Source of the DNA: Nitrosomonadaceae bacterium
GTDB taxonomy: Bacteria > Pseudomonadota > Gammaproteobacteria > Burkholderiales > Usitatibacteraceae
Direction: 5' to 3'
NCBI GenBank assembly: GCA_021300055.1
Contig: JAJTHU010000252.1
Span: 1-5,190 of the forward strand
Length of the DNA stretch: 5,190 nt
Shown piece by piece: positions 1 through 5,190 of the stretch; positions within the stretch are counted from its first letter, which is position 1, and every line of letters starts with the position of its first letter. The position numbers were made by a program, and so were the translations under genes. The notes beneath the pieces are model-generated. The model was not told the DNA's origin and did not search any database. It saw only the letters and a program-made list of their open reading frames with translations.

Positions 1-226
1 GCATTTGATCGCCCTCCGCCGGTCGGGATTTGCTGTTGAAACCGCGTTTTCGCCTGAAAAGCCCCGCGGAATGGCGAGTTTTGCATTTGAATCCTGCTCC
101 GCGTAGAACCACGTCCGATCCAAAAAGTGCCTTAGGTGTTGTCGCCCAACTGCATTCGCGAGTGCGGCGAATACCTGTGCTGCCGTAAATCGACCTTGAC
201 ACGTGCAAGCAGTTGCGAAGTAAAGT

Positions 227-245
227 TGACGTTATGCACACGTCA
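227..245. promoter_or_regulatory. Dyad symmetry TGACGT-N7-ACGTCA
   Basis: A perfect 6-bp inverted repeat, TGACGT at 227-232 and ACGTCA at 240-245, is separated by 7 bases. The size and spacing fit an operator for a dimeric regulator better than a stable RNA hairpin. It lies about 320 bases upstream of the protease start, so a link to that gene is inference. Confidence 0.25.
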
Positions 246-407
246 TGTTCAAGTCCAAAGGCAACGCAAGCTTCAGTAATTTAGTCCGCTCGACACTACG
301 TCTTGGGGGGCAAATCTGGCGAGCGGCACCGCAGGCAGTTTTGTGGATGACGCTAATCGATGGTGTAGGTGCCACATGCGAATTTGCTTGACGCCCAGTG
401 ATGCTTA

Positions 408-437
408 TTGACGTAGATCTCGAGCGGCCAGTACAAC
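408..437 (+). promoter_or_regulatory. Possible sigma-70-type promoter
   Basis: TTGACG (408-413) matches the -35 consensus at 5 of 6 bases. After an 18-base spacer, TACAAC (432-437) matches the -10 consensus at 4 of 6. Transcription would begin near 444 and leave a leader of about 120 bases before the ATG at 566. A weaker alternative is TTGACA at 196-201 with TAAAGT at 221-226 and a long 19-base spacer. Both are weak matches. Confidence 0.25.
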
Positions 438-507
438 GCATCGCTGGTAAGAGTTTAGGTTGTGCGAGTGGGACTTGTCGTATGGGTGATGCACATTCGA
501 GTTAGGG

Positions 508-528
508 GAACCACCAACTGAGTGGTTC
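508..528. promoter_or_regulatory. Dyad GAACCAC-N7-GTGGTTC before the protease gene
   Basis: A perfect 7-bp inverted repeat (508-514 and 522-528) with a 7-base spacer ends 37 bases before the ATG at 566. As RNA it would be a small hairpin in the leader; as DNA it could be an operator half-site pair. It stops short of the ribosome binding site, so direct occlusion of translation is not obvious. Confidence 0.35.
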
Positions 529-550
529 GTATCTAGAACACTTGTTTTTC

Positions 551-563
551 AGGGATAGAAGAG
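551..563 (+). promoter_or_regulatory. Ribosome binding region deciding the start at 566
   Basis: AGGGA at 551-555 lies 10 bases before the ATG at 566, and a purine-rich GAAGAG follows at 558-563. The TTG at 542 and the in-frame ATGs at 602 and 608 have no comparable purine-rich element, so 566 is preferred. The spacing of AGGGA is slightly long and that of GAAGAG very short, so the site is not ideal. Confidence 0.5.
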
Positions 564-565
564 TA

Positions 566-661
566 ATGAATACCGCTATTGGCTGGCTGCGCGCGCTCTG
601 CATGCGCATGGCGCATTTCCTCACTTTGTTCGCGGCAAGTTGGTGTTGCCTAGTATCTGCG
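566..661 (+). other. Signal peptide (Sec, signal peptidase I type)
   Basis: Residues 1-32 have a long basic N-region with Arg9, Arg14 and the in-frame Met13 and Met15, then a hydrophobic core LTLFAASWCCLV, then VSA before Ala33-Pro34. The Val-Ser-Ala end fits an AxA-like signal peptidase I site. The two Cys residues in the core are not in a lipobox, so a lipoprotein is unlikely. No twin-arginine motif is seen. If translation began at 602 or 608 the peptide would have a more typical length, but those starts lack a ribosome binding site. Confidence 0.8.
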
Positions 662-3600
662 GCCCCGATAGACGAGTCAGTGGCTTTGAGGGTTGCCCAA
701 AACCGGATTACGCAGCACGTCGCCATGCACGGTGCTTGGGGTGGAGAATCGCGACCGCAAGTTACCTCGATACGCCCGCTTTCCTATGGGTCGGTAACGC
801 CTGCGTACTTGGTAAGCGTTGCACCAAGCGGCTTTTTGTTGATCTCTCAAGATGACGATCTTGCACCGGTGCCCTTTTATTCAGAGAGGGGCAGATTTGT
901 CGAGGAGCGAGTGACGGTGCCGCAGACTCTGGAGTCTTGGCTGCTGCCAGAGTTGGCCGATAGGCTAACCCGAACCACCAGCCAGCGAGTTGAGCTTGAG
1001 CAGACCTACGATGAAGAGCAGATTAACTTGCTGAGGGATGACTCTGAAACTGGAAGGGAGTGGCGATTTTTCAACGTAGACCCAGAGCATTTTCTACCCC
1101 TGAACACGATAGACCCCGTTAAGTTCAGTGAAACAAAAGATAAAGCGGAGTTCGCGACCAAAGTGGGTTCTGTACTGCCTGGCCTGACATGGGACCAAGG
1201 GAACTCGAAAGCCGCACCGTTTACTTACAATAAATTCGCCCCGTCAATCAATGGTACTGCGCCAAACATTTGTCCGCGCGCAGTAACCGGGTGTGTTGCT
1301 ACCGCGATCGCGCAAGTAATGCGTTACTGGAAATGGCCGGCGCGCGGGACCGGTACCTCATCCGTGACGCCCGCCGGCGGCCAGCTACAGACTGTGAACC
1401 ACGACATTGCATTCGATTGGGACAACATGCCGCCTGCACTAGAGGATGAATTCGGGCGCCCCATCGCAAGTAGCAGCCAAATAAACGCCGTGGCGACCCT
1501 AATGCAACACGTGGGCTTTGCAGTCGACATGATCTATGGGTGTTCGGGTGTGGGACTGCCGGGGTCGGCCGCGTTTTTGGACAACGCGCAAGATGCACTG
1601 CCGCGAAAGTTTGGTTATCGTCCTTCGATCGAGAAGATTTCGAGGAGGAGCATCTCCTACGATGCGTTCTTCACGCGGATCAAGGCAGAGATCGATGCGT
1701 CTCCGCCGCGCCCGGTTCTACTGGGGATCTACCGCACTGGCGGCGGGCATGCTGTTGTAGTGGATGGCTACCAGATCGTTGGCACCTCAAAAGAGCTCCT
1801 ACTCAATATGGGCTGGGGTGGAGCCGGCAACGGGTATTACAAAACTTATCAGACTTGGGCTGCGACCGAGGGAAGCACCTCGCGCTGGGACGCGTCCACG
1901 CACGAGGCCTGGATTGGTATCCAGCCGGATAGCGGGTGCTCCTACCGCCTCGCTAGCGCATCATTTGCGGCGCCCGCCGCCGGTACTACTTCTACTCTTG
2001 CTGTCACGGCAGGGGCAAATTGTGCATCCAACGCAACGACGAATGTCTCGTGGATTTCTGTGGCCAGTCCGAATGGGGTGGGCTCTCGATCTATCTCGTT
2101 TTCGGTCGCGGCGAATACCTCAGCAACTTCAAGAAGCGGGTCGATTGCCGTCGGCGACAAGACGTTCGTTGTTGAGCAGCCAGGGAACGTTTCGTGCAAC
2201 TACAGCGTTTCCACTGGCGAACTCAACTACACTGCGGCCGCAAGATTCGGTGCCTTCTCTATTTCGACTGCCCCGACGTGCAATTGGAGAATCGCGTCTT
2301 CTGATGCTTGGGTAGGTGCAAACGCTTGGGTGACGTTTGTATCGCCGACCTCTGGTGCAGGATCTGGCACTGTTAGCTTTAGTATCGCCGGCAATAGTGG
2401 AGCCGCGCGCTCAACCGAATTGTTGGTAGGAGGACAAAAGGTAAGGATTTCGCAGGCAGGGACCTGCGCGTTCAGCCTAGACAATTCTTCACAGGCCATC
2501 TTGTCGAGTGCGAGCAATGGCCAGATAGAGTTCACTGCGGGCTCGAATTGTGCCTGGACAGCCGTTAGCAGCGCAGCATGGCTCACCCTAACCAGATCCA
2601 GCGGAACCGGCTCGGCAACGATCGGTTATTCAGCGTCGGCGAACTCGTCCTCGTCGCCTCGTACCGCAACGGTCACTATCGGGCGCGAACTTTTCACACT
2701 GACGCAAGCTGCAGCTGGAACGTTTCCAACTGGAATATCGAACGGCGATTTTGAGCAGGGCGTTTCAATGTGGAGCCAACAAGGAGCTGGGCCGCTGATC
2801 TTCGCAGATCCCGGCAGAGCTCGCTCTGGCGCGGGATATGCGTGGCTGGGGGGAGATAACCAGGCGAATGATGTTTTGTCTCAGACCTTTTTTGTTCCAT
2901 CGAACGCCTCATCAGTGTCACTAAGTTTCTGGTATCGAATTCGGACGACAGAGACGACGACCACGGGCGCCTTTGATTCACTGAAGGTAGAAGTATGGAA
3001 CTCAGCCGGCAGCACAAGGCTCGCCAGTTTGCAAACGCTTTCAAACCTCAATGCATCATCTAGCTGGAGGCAAATCCCCGCACTCGACCTGTCTTCATTC
3101 AGGGGACAAACCATCCGACTGGTTATTGGTGCGACCACCGACCCAAGCAATATCACTGACTTCTTTCTTGATGATTTCGCACTCTCCGTCGGCGGGTCCA
3201 CTTGCACTTACTCTGTTACGCCATCGAGCCGCAGTGTGACTAGCGCTGCTTCATCGGTCCAGTACAGTGTTACCACCAGCCCGGCGGCGGGGTGTCCATG
3301 GTCCGCGACGACCTCAAGCAGTTGGCTAACCGTTGCACTGGGTACAAACAAGAGTGGTTCAGACACATTCATCGTTGTCGCCGATGAAAACACCACTGGT
3401 GCGCCGAGAAGCGGCAGCGTTACAGTCGGCGGACAAACTGTGGTCGTCAATCAGGCTGGTCCAGCTGCTGTTCCCTCGGTCAGTAATGCATCCGGCGTGC
3501 TGCGCAACCCAGACTTTGAGCAAGGCCCTGCCTTCTGGTCTGAGGTCTCGAGTGGTGGTTTCGCCTTGATCGGAAACGATGTGGTGGTACCTGCCAAGAG

Positions 3601-4996
3601 CGGCAGCTCGTATGGTCGTTTGGGCGGCTACAGAAATGCTAATGATGTACTTAGCCAGACCGTCAACATCCCAGCGAATGCAACTGGGGCGGTGCTCAGC
3701 TTCTGGTATCGCGTTCGAACCGACAAAGCCACGTCGAGCGCTCTGGATTTTGCCGAAGCACGATTGGTTGATCCTGAAACGGGTGAGTATCTGACTCTCG
3801 ATTCCGTTTCAAATCTCGACGCAACTAACGAGTGGCTCAAGAGCGACGACTATGTTGCGTCACCAGAACAAGTCGCTCAATTCAAAGGAAAGAGCGTACG
3901 GTTTGAACTCAGAGCGACGACCGACGGCGGGCCGATAACAGCCTTCTACATTGATGACATTCGAGCAGACATAACTGTCAGTAATGCCGCGGCGGCGTCA
4001 TCCCTTTTGAAGAGAGGCGGAATAGACATTGACGGTGATGGTCGTGGCGAAATCGTGGTTAGGTCTCCCACAGGGGGAACGTTTGTTGGAAGACTTTCAG
4101 GATCCCAGATGACCTACACGCAGATCGCCGACCCAGGCCCGAACTATTCAGTCATGGGCGCTGTCGACCTCGACAGCAAAGGGCGGTCAGACATGATCAT
4201 GCTTAACCTAGCGCAGGGCGATTCTGGTGAAGCCCGCGTGTGGAGCGCATTCAACGCTGCTATTCCCAAAGTGTTACGAAATGTTCGTACGGCATGGCGT
4301 GTGGACGCTGTGGGTGACCTTGATGGCGACGGCCGCGGGGATATCGTCTGGAGATTCACTGGCATCGGTGCGAGCCCAAATGACACGGGCGTGTCATACA
4401 TTTGGTTCACCGACGGCAATGGGGTCACACAGGTTCGGAAGCGCGGTGGCGCGCCGCTAAGCTGGACACTGCTCGGCGCGATTGACCTGAATTCCGATGG
4501 CGCTGCCGATATGATCTACGTTAGCCCCGATTTGCAGGTTCGTGCGTTGATGGCTACGCCGAATAGAACGTGCGCTAATTTATCGGGCGGCTCACAAGAG
4601 GCTGGGTTCACCGCGCTCGCACTTGGTAGCTTCTCTGGACTCGGCAAGGGCGAGATTCTTGCGCGCAATGCTGCGGGGCAGGTGCAACTTGTGCAGCTTG
4701 ATGCCCGTGGCATTTCGCTGCCACCCTACACTGGGCTTCCGGATGATCCAAATGCATCCTGCACGGGAAGTTCCATCAGTATTCCTAGGACGATCACTCG
4801 CCCCACCGCGGTCATTGATCCATCCTACGGTTTCTTGGCCGCTACAGACCTGAATGGGGATGGCATTACTGATATTGTGTGGCGACGCTTATCGGATGGC
4901 GCTGTGATCATATGGATTATGGGCGCGGGCGGGCAGGTGGGCTCGACTCTGAACGGCGGAAACGTATTCGCCGGCTACGACTCCATCCAGCGTTGA
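566..4996 (+). CDS. Secreted C10-family (streptopain-like) cysteine protease with BACON, jelly-roll and FG-GAP domains
   Basis: This 1476-residue protein is probably exported by Sec and acts outside the cell as an endopeptidase. Order, in residues from the ATG: signal peptide 1-32; Spi-type prodomain about 37-122; acidic linker to about 199; papain-fold catalytic domain about 200-455; BACON-type domains 458-540, 544-632 and 634-716; jelly roll 723-876; BACON-type 880-965; jelly roll 978-1138; six FG-GAP-like repeats 1150-1476. Active-site residues by comparison with SpeB from memory: Gln211 (oxyanion hole, in TWDQG), Cys243 (TGCVATAIAQVM), His395 (GGHAVVVDGY) and Asn414 (NMGWGG). The catalytic core is close to SpeB in layout: 152 residues separate Cys and His, against 148 in SpeB. 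The whole protein is over three times the length of SpeB because of the C-terminal modules, which are probably adhesive. Met415 replaces the Trp following the active-site Asn. The gene appears monocistronic and converges with the gene at 5016. Function as a protease is strongly supported; substrate and ligands are unknown. Confidence 0.93.
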   Translation: MNTAIGWLRALCMRMAHFLTLFAASWCCLVSAAPIDESVALRVAQNRITQHVAMHGAWGGESRPQVTSIRPLSYGSVTPAYLVSVAPSGFLLISQDDDLAPVPFYSERGRFVEERVTVPQTLESWLLPELADRLTRTTSQRVELEQTYDEEQINLLRDDSETGREWRFFNVDPEHFLPLNTIDPVKFSETKDKAEFATKVGSVLPGLTWDQGNSKAAPFTYNKFAPSINGTAPNICPRAVTGCVATAIAQVMRYWKWPARGTGTSSVTPAGGQLQTVNHDIAFDWDNMPPALEDEFGRPIASSSQINAVATLMQHVGFAVDMIYGCSGVGLPGSAAFLDNAQDALPRKFGYRPSIEKISRRSISYDAFFTRIKAEIDASPPRPVLLGIYRTGGGHAVVVDGYQIVGTSKELLLNMGWGGAGNGYYKTYQTWAATEGSTSRWDASTHEAWIGIQPDSGCSYRLASASFAAPAAGTTSTLAVTAGANCASNATTNVSWISVASPNGVGSRSISFSVAANTSATSRSGSIAVGDKTFVVEQPGNVSCNYSVSTGELNYTAAARFGAFSISTAPTCNWRIASSDAWVGANAWVTFVSPTSGAGSGTVSFSIAGNSGAARSTELLVGGQKVRISQAGTCAFSLDNSSQAILSSASNGQIEFTAGSNCAWTAVSSAAWLTLTRSSGTGSATIGYSASANSSSSPRTATVTIGRELFTLTQAAAGTFPTGISNGDFEQGVSMWSQQGAGPLIFADPGRARSGAGYAWLGGDNQANDVLSQTFFVPSNASSVSLSFWYRIRTTETTTTGAFDSLKVEVWNSAGSTRLASLQTLSNLNASSSWRQIPALDLSSFRGQTIRLVIGATTDPSNITDFFLDDFALSVGGSTCTYSVTPSSRSVTSAASSVQYSVTTSPAAGCPWSATTSSSWLTVALGTNKSGSDTFIVVADENTTGAPRSGSVTVGGQTVVVNQAGPAAVPSVSNASGVLRNPDFEQGPAFWSEVSSGGFALIGNDVVVPAKSGSSYGRLGGYRNANDVLSQTVNIPANATGAVLSFWYRVRTDKATSSALDFAEARLVDPETGEYLTLDSVSNLDATNEWLKSDDYVASPEQVAQFKGKSVRFELRATTDGGPITAFYIDDIRADITVSNAAAASSLLKRGGIDIDGDGRGEIVVRSPTGGTFVGRLSGSQMTYTQIADPGPNYSVMGAVDLDSKGRSDMIMLNLAQGDSGEARVWSAFNAAIPKVLRNVRTAWRVDAVGDLDGDGRGDIVWRFTGIGASPNDTGVSYIWFTDGNGVTQVRKRGGAPLSWTLLGAIDLNSDGAADMIYVSPDLQVRALMATPNRTCANLSGGSQEAGFTALALGSFSGLGKGEILARNAAGQVQLVQLDARGISLPPYTGLPDDPNASCTGSSISIPRTITRPTAVIDPSYGFLAATDLNGDGITDIVWRRLSDGAVIIWIMGAGGQVGSTLNGGNVFAGYDSIQR
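674..931 (+). other. Spi-type inhibitory prodomain
   Basis: Residues about 37-122 show the pattern of C10 propeptides: an amphipathic helix (ESVALRVAQNRITQHV), then AYLVSVAPSGFLLISQDDD followed by LAPVPFYSERGRF. This corresponds to the family signature in which a GF(V/L)I(V/I)S strand precedes 'pvlgYS..G.F'. In SpeB this region folds against the active site and keeps the zymogen inactive until cleaved. An extra acidic linker (about 123-199) follows it. Confidence 0.75.
1163..1930 (+). other. C10 peptidase catalytic domain
   Basis: Residues about 200-455 align along their length with mature SpeB as I recall it: LTWDQGNSKAAPFTYN with the SpeB start HYNQGNPYN, GCVATAIAQVMRYWKWP with GCVATATAQIMKYHNYP, VDMIYG with VDMDYG, FGYRPSIEKISRRS with FGYNQSVHQINRSD, GGHAVVVDG with GGHAFVIDG, and EAWIGIQP at the end with SAVVGIKP. 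Catalytic Cys243 is at 1292-1294 and His395 at 1748-1750. Unlike SpeB, which has a single Cys in the mature enzyme, this domain also has Cys236 and Cys326. Confidence 0.92.
1937..2713 (+). repeat. Three tandem BACON-type domains (1-3)
   Basis: Residues 458-540, 544-632 and 634-716 are three repeats of a beta-sandwich unit. Each opens with Cys-X-(Y/F)-(R/S), has a second Cys 28 residues later (458/486, 544/572, 634/662), then a Trp-containing strand such as DAWV or AAWLTL, a Gly/Ser turn, a strand near NxSxxxR(S/T), and a closing strand ending in (E/S/T)Q(P/A). These features match BACON domains (Bacteroidetes-associated carbohydrate-binding often N-terminal). Repeat 1 is more divergent, lacking the CxW motif. 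Their ligand cannot be read from sequence; carbohydrate or mucin binding is the family's usual proposal. Confidence 0.75.
2732..3193 (+). repeat. Jelly-roll (MAM/InhA-like) domain 1
   Basis: Residues 723-876 begin NGDFEQG and contain SGAGYAWLGG, NDVLSQTFFVP, VSLSFWYRIRT, a DLSSFRGQTIRL strand and close with TDFFLDDFALSV. This pattern, with an N-terminal FE-G-W, a central LSFWY and a terminal FFLDD, is typical of jelly-roll modules attached to secreted peptidases such as the immune inhibitor A type. It is clearly related to the second copy at residues 978-1138. Confidence 0.65.
3203..3460 (+). repeat. BACON-type domain 4
   Basis: Residues 880-965 repeat the unit seen at 458-716: CTYSV at the start, CPWSATTSSSWLTV in the middle, APRSGSVTVGG and VVVNQAG at the end. 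The two Cys are 880 and 910, a spacing of 30 instead of 28. It sits between the two jelly-roll domains. Confidence 0.78.
3497..3979 (+). repeat. Jelly-roll (MAM/InhA-like) domain 2
   Basis: Residues 978-1138 share with domain 1 the segments DFEQG, LGG, ANDVLSQT, LSFWYR(I/V)RT, SNL(N/D)A, F(R/K)G, ATTD and the final F(F/Y)(L/I)DD. It is several residues longer, with an insertion around SPEQVAQFKGK. Nucleotide identity is visible only in short patches, so the duplication is old. Confidence 0.65.
4013..4993 (+). repeat. FG-GAP/VCBS-type repeat propeller
   Basis: Residues 1150-1476 hold six repeats. Five carry calcium-loop motifs of the DxDxDG or DxNxDG kind: 1154-1162 (DIDGDGRGE), 1201-1209 (DLDSKGRSD), 1251-1259 (DLDGDGRGD), 1307-1315 (DLNSDGAAD) and 1428-1436 (DLNGDGITD). 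The fifth in order (1355-1363, SFSGLGKGE) has lost its acidic residues. Each motif is followed by a strand such as DIVWR. Such repeats fold into calcium-stabilised beta-propellers of the integrin-alpha type and often mediate adhesion. The last repeat runs to within about 40 residues of the stop, leaving no room for a separate sorting domain. Confidence 0.82.
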
Positions 4997-5015
4997 CGCG
5001 CCCTGCTGAGTGTCG

Positions 5016-5190
5016 CTAAGTCAGCGGCTTGATCACGTGAACTAGTTCTCCGCGCGTGATCAAGCCCTCGAGCTCATCGCGCAGCCGCGCACTTTCATCC
5101 ATCGCGAAGCGCCAATACTTCAGTCGGCCTTCATAGTCATCGACGAAGCGGGTGAAGTCTTTGCGGTCAGGGAGCTTCTTCATGGGCAGC
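5016..5190 (-). CDS. 3' end of an unrecognised gene (partial)
   Basis: On the - strand a frame open from the right edge of the window ends at TAG (complement of 5016-5018). An ATG at the complement of 5181-5183 would give 55 residues beginning MKKLPDRKDF and ending LVHVIKPLT, but the frame stays open upstream of it (Leu-Pro) and the 7 bases before it show no ribosome binding site, so the protein may be longer. The visible part is rich in Asp, Glu, Arg and Lys, contains RFVDDYEGRLKYW and looks mainly helical (SARLRDELEGLITRGE). No signal peptide or membrane segment is seen. Third codon positions are GC-rich, which supports real coding. It converges on the protease gene across 19 bases. I do not recognise the family. 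Confidence 0.6.
   Translation of the reverse strand, partial: LPMKKLPDRKDFTRFVDDYEGRLKYWRFAMDESARLRDELEGLITRGELVHVIKPLT
5026..5066. repeat. Perfect 12-bp inverted repeat at the 3' end of both genes
   Basis: GGCTTGATCACG (5026-5037) and CGTGATCAAGCC (5055-5066) are exact reverse complements; a G-T and a G-C pair inside extend the stem to 14 bp around a 13-base loop. It lies 30 bases past the protease stop and inside the last codons of the - strand gene. No T-run follows on either strand, so it is not a textbook intrinsic terminator. It may still stabilise or end the protease transcript. The loop overlaps the palindrome GAACTAGTTC (5039-5048). Confidence 0.6.

Larger units (their letters stand above)
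1..541. other. Upstream region without a supported gene
   Basis: No frame here has a convincing start, ribosome binding site and protein-like product. On the + strand one frame stays open from the left edge to a stop at 104-106; on the - strand one frame is open from 231 to the left edge without an ATG. Either could be the edge of a neighbouring gene, but neither is recognisable. The stretch holds two dyad symmetries (227-245 and 508-528), TTGACA at 196-201, TTGACG at 226-231, 388-393 and 408-413, and an 8-base direct repeat GCATTTGA at 1-8 and 83-90. It probably contains the promoter and a leader for the protease gene at 566. I see no RNA gene in it and no terminator with a T-run. Confidence 0.6.

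Noticed and set aside
1..231. Minus-strand frame open from 231 to the left edge (about 77 codons)
   Set aside because: It has no ATG or visible ribosome binding site and no recognisable motif. It may be the end of a neighbouring gene, but I cannot support it from the sequence.
232..441. Minus-strand 69-residue reading frame
   Set aside because: Composition is rich in Ser, Arg and Thr without domain-like pattern, there is no clear ribosome binding site, and a neighbouring frame over the same bases looks equally protein-like. Probably chance.
498..530. Integron attC site around GTTAGGG
   Set aside because: The core does not match GTTRRRY at its last base and no paired complementary core is present; the local dyad is only 7 bp.
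542..565. TTG at 542 as the start of the protease gene
   Set aside because: It has no purine-rich ribosome binding site upstream, and it would add eight charged residues to an already long signal-peptide N-region. The ATG at 566 has AGGGA at suitable distance.
638..661. Lipoprotein signal with a lipobox Cys
   Set aside because: The residues before the two Cys (ASW and SWC) do not fit the lipobox, and a good VSA cleavage site follows.
1299..3840. Several reading frames of 65-183 codons overlapping the protease gene on both strands
   Set aside because: They lie wholly within a gene with clear domains in frame and have low-complexity Arg/Ser/Pro-rich products typical of shadow frames.
4860..4993. 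Type IX secretion C-terminal sorting domain
   Set aside because: The C-terminus is the last FG-GAP-like repeat (DLNGDGITDIVWR) with no sorting-domain motif after it.
5026..5066. Classical rho-independent terminator
   Set aside because: The stem is strong but no T-run follows on either strand, and the loop is 13 bases. Listed only as an inverted repeat.

Overview
The window is dominated by one very large secreted-protein gene on the + strand (566-4996, 1476 aa). It is a streptopain-like cysteine protease of peptidase family C10. In order it carries a signal peptide, a Spi-type inhibitory prodomain, a papain-fold catalytic domain, three BACON-type beta-sandwich domains, a jelly-roll domain, a fourth BACON-type domain, a second jelly-roll domain and a C-terminal FG-GAP/VCBS repeat propeller. 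The catalytic Cys and His, the oxyanion Gln and the Asn of the family can all be placed. The position equivalent to the conserved active-site Trp after that Asn is Met.

Layout: 1-541 has no gene I can support. It contains two dyad symmetries, several TTGACG/TTGACA hexamers and weak promoter-like pairs, and its left end may belong to a dispersed repeat or to a gene outside the window. 566-4996 is the protease. After a 19-base gap, 5016-5190 is the 3' part of a convergent gene on the - strand (at least 55 residues, highly charged, not recognised). A perfect 12-bp inverted repeat (5026-5066) lies inside its last codons and could fold in the transcripts of both genes.

The domain mix (C10 protease, BACON and FG-GAP repeats containing motifs such as DGDGRGDIVW) together with moderate-to-high GC suggests a Gram-negative bacterium. 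It could be a gammaproteobacterium such as a xanthomonad/Lysobacter relative. That placement is inference only; Bacteroidota also encode C10-BACON proteins, but I see no type IX secretion signal at the C-terminus, which is instead a complete propeller repeat.

No multi-gene system is visible. The biology here is one modular secreted enzyme: a protease held inactive by its prodomain, exported through Sec, and carrying about 1000 residues of adhesive or glycan-binding modules that probably attach it to prey, host or polymer surfaces.
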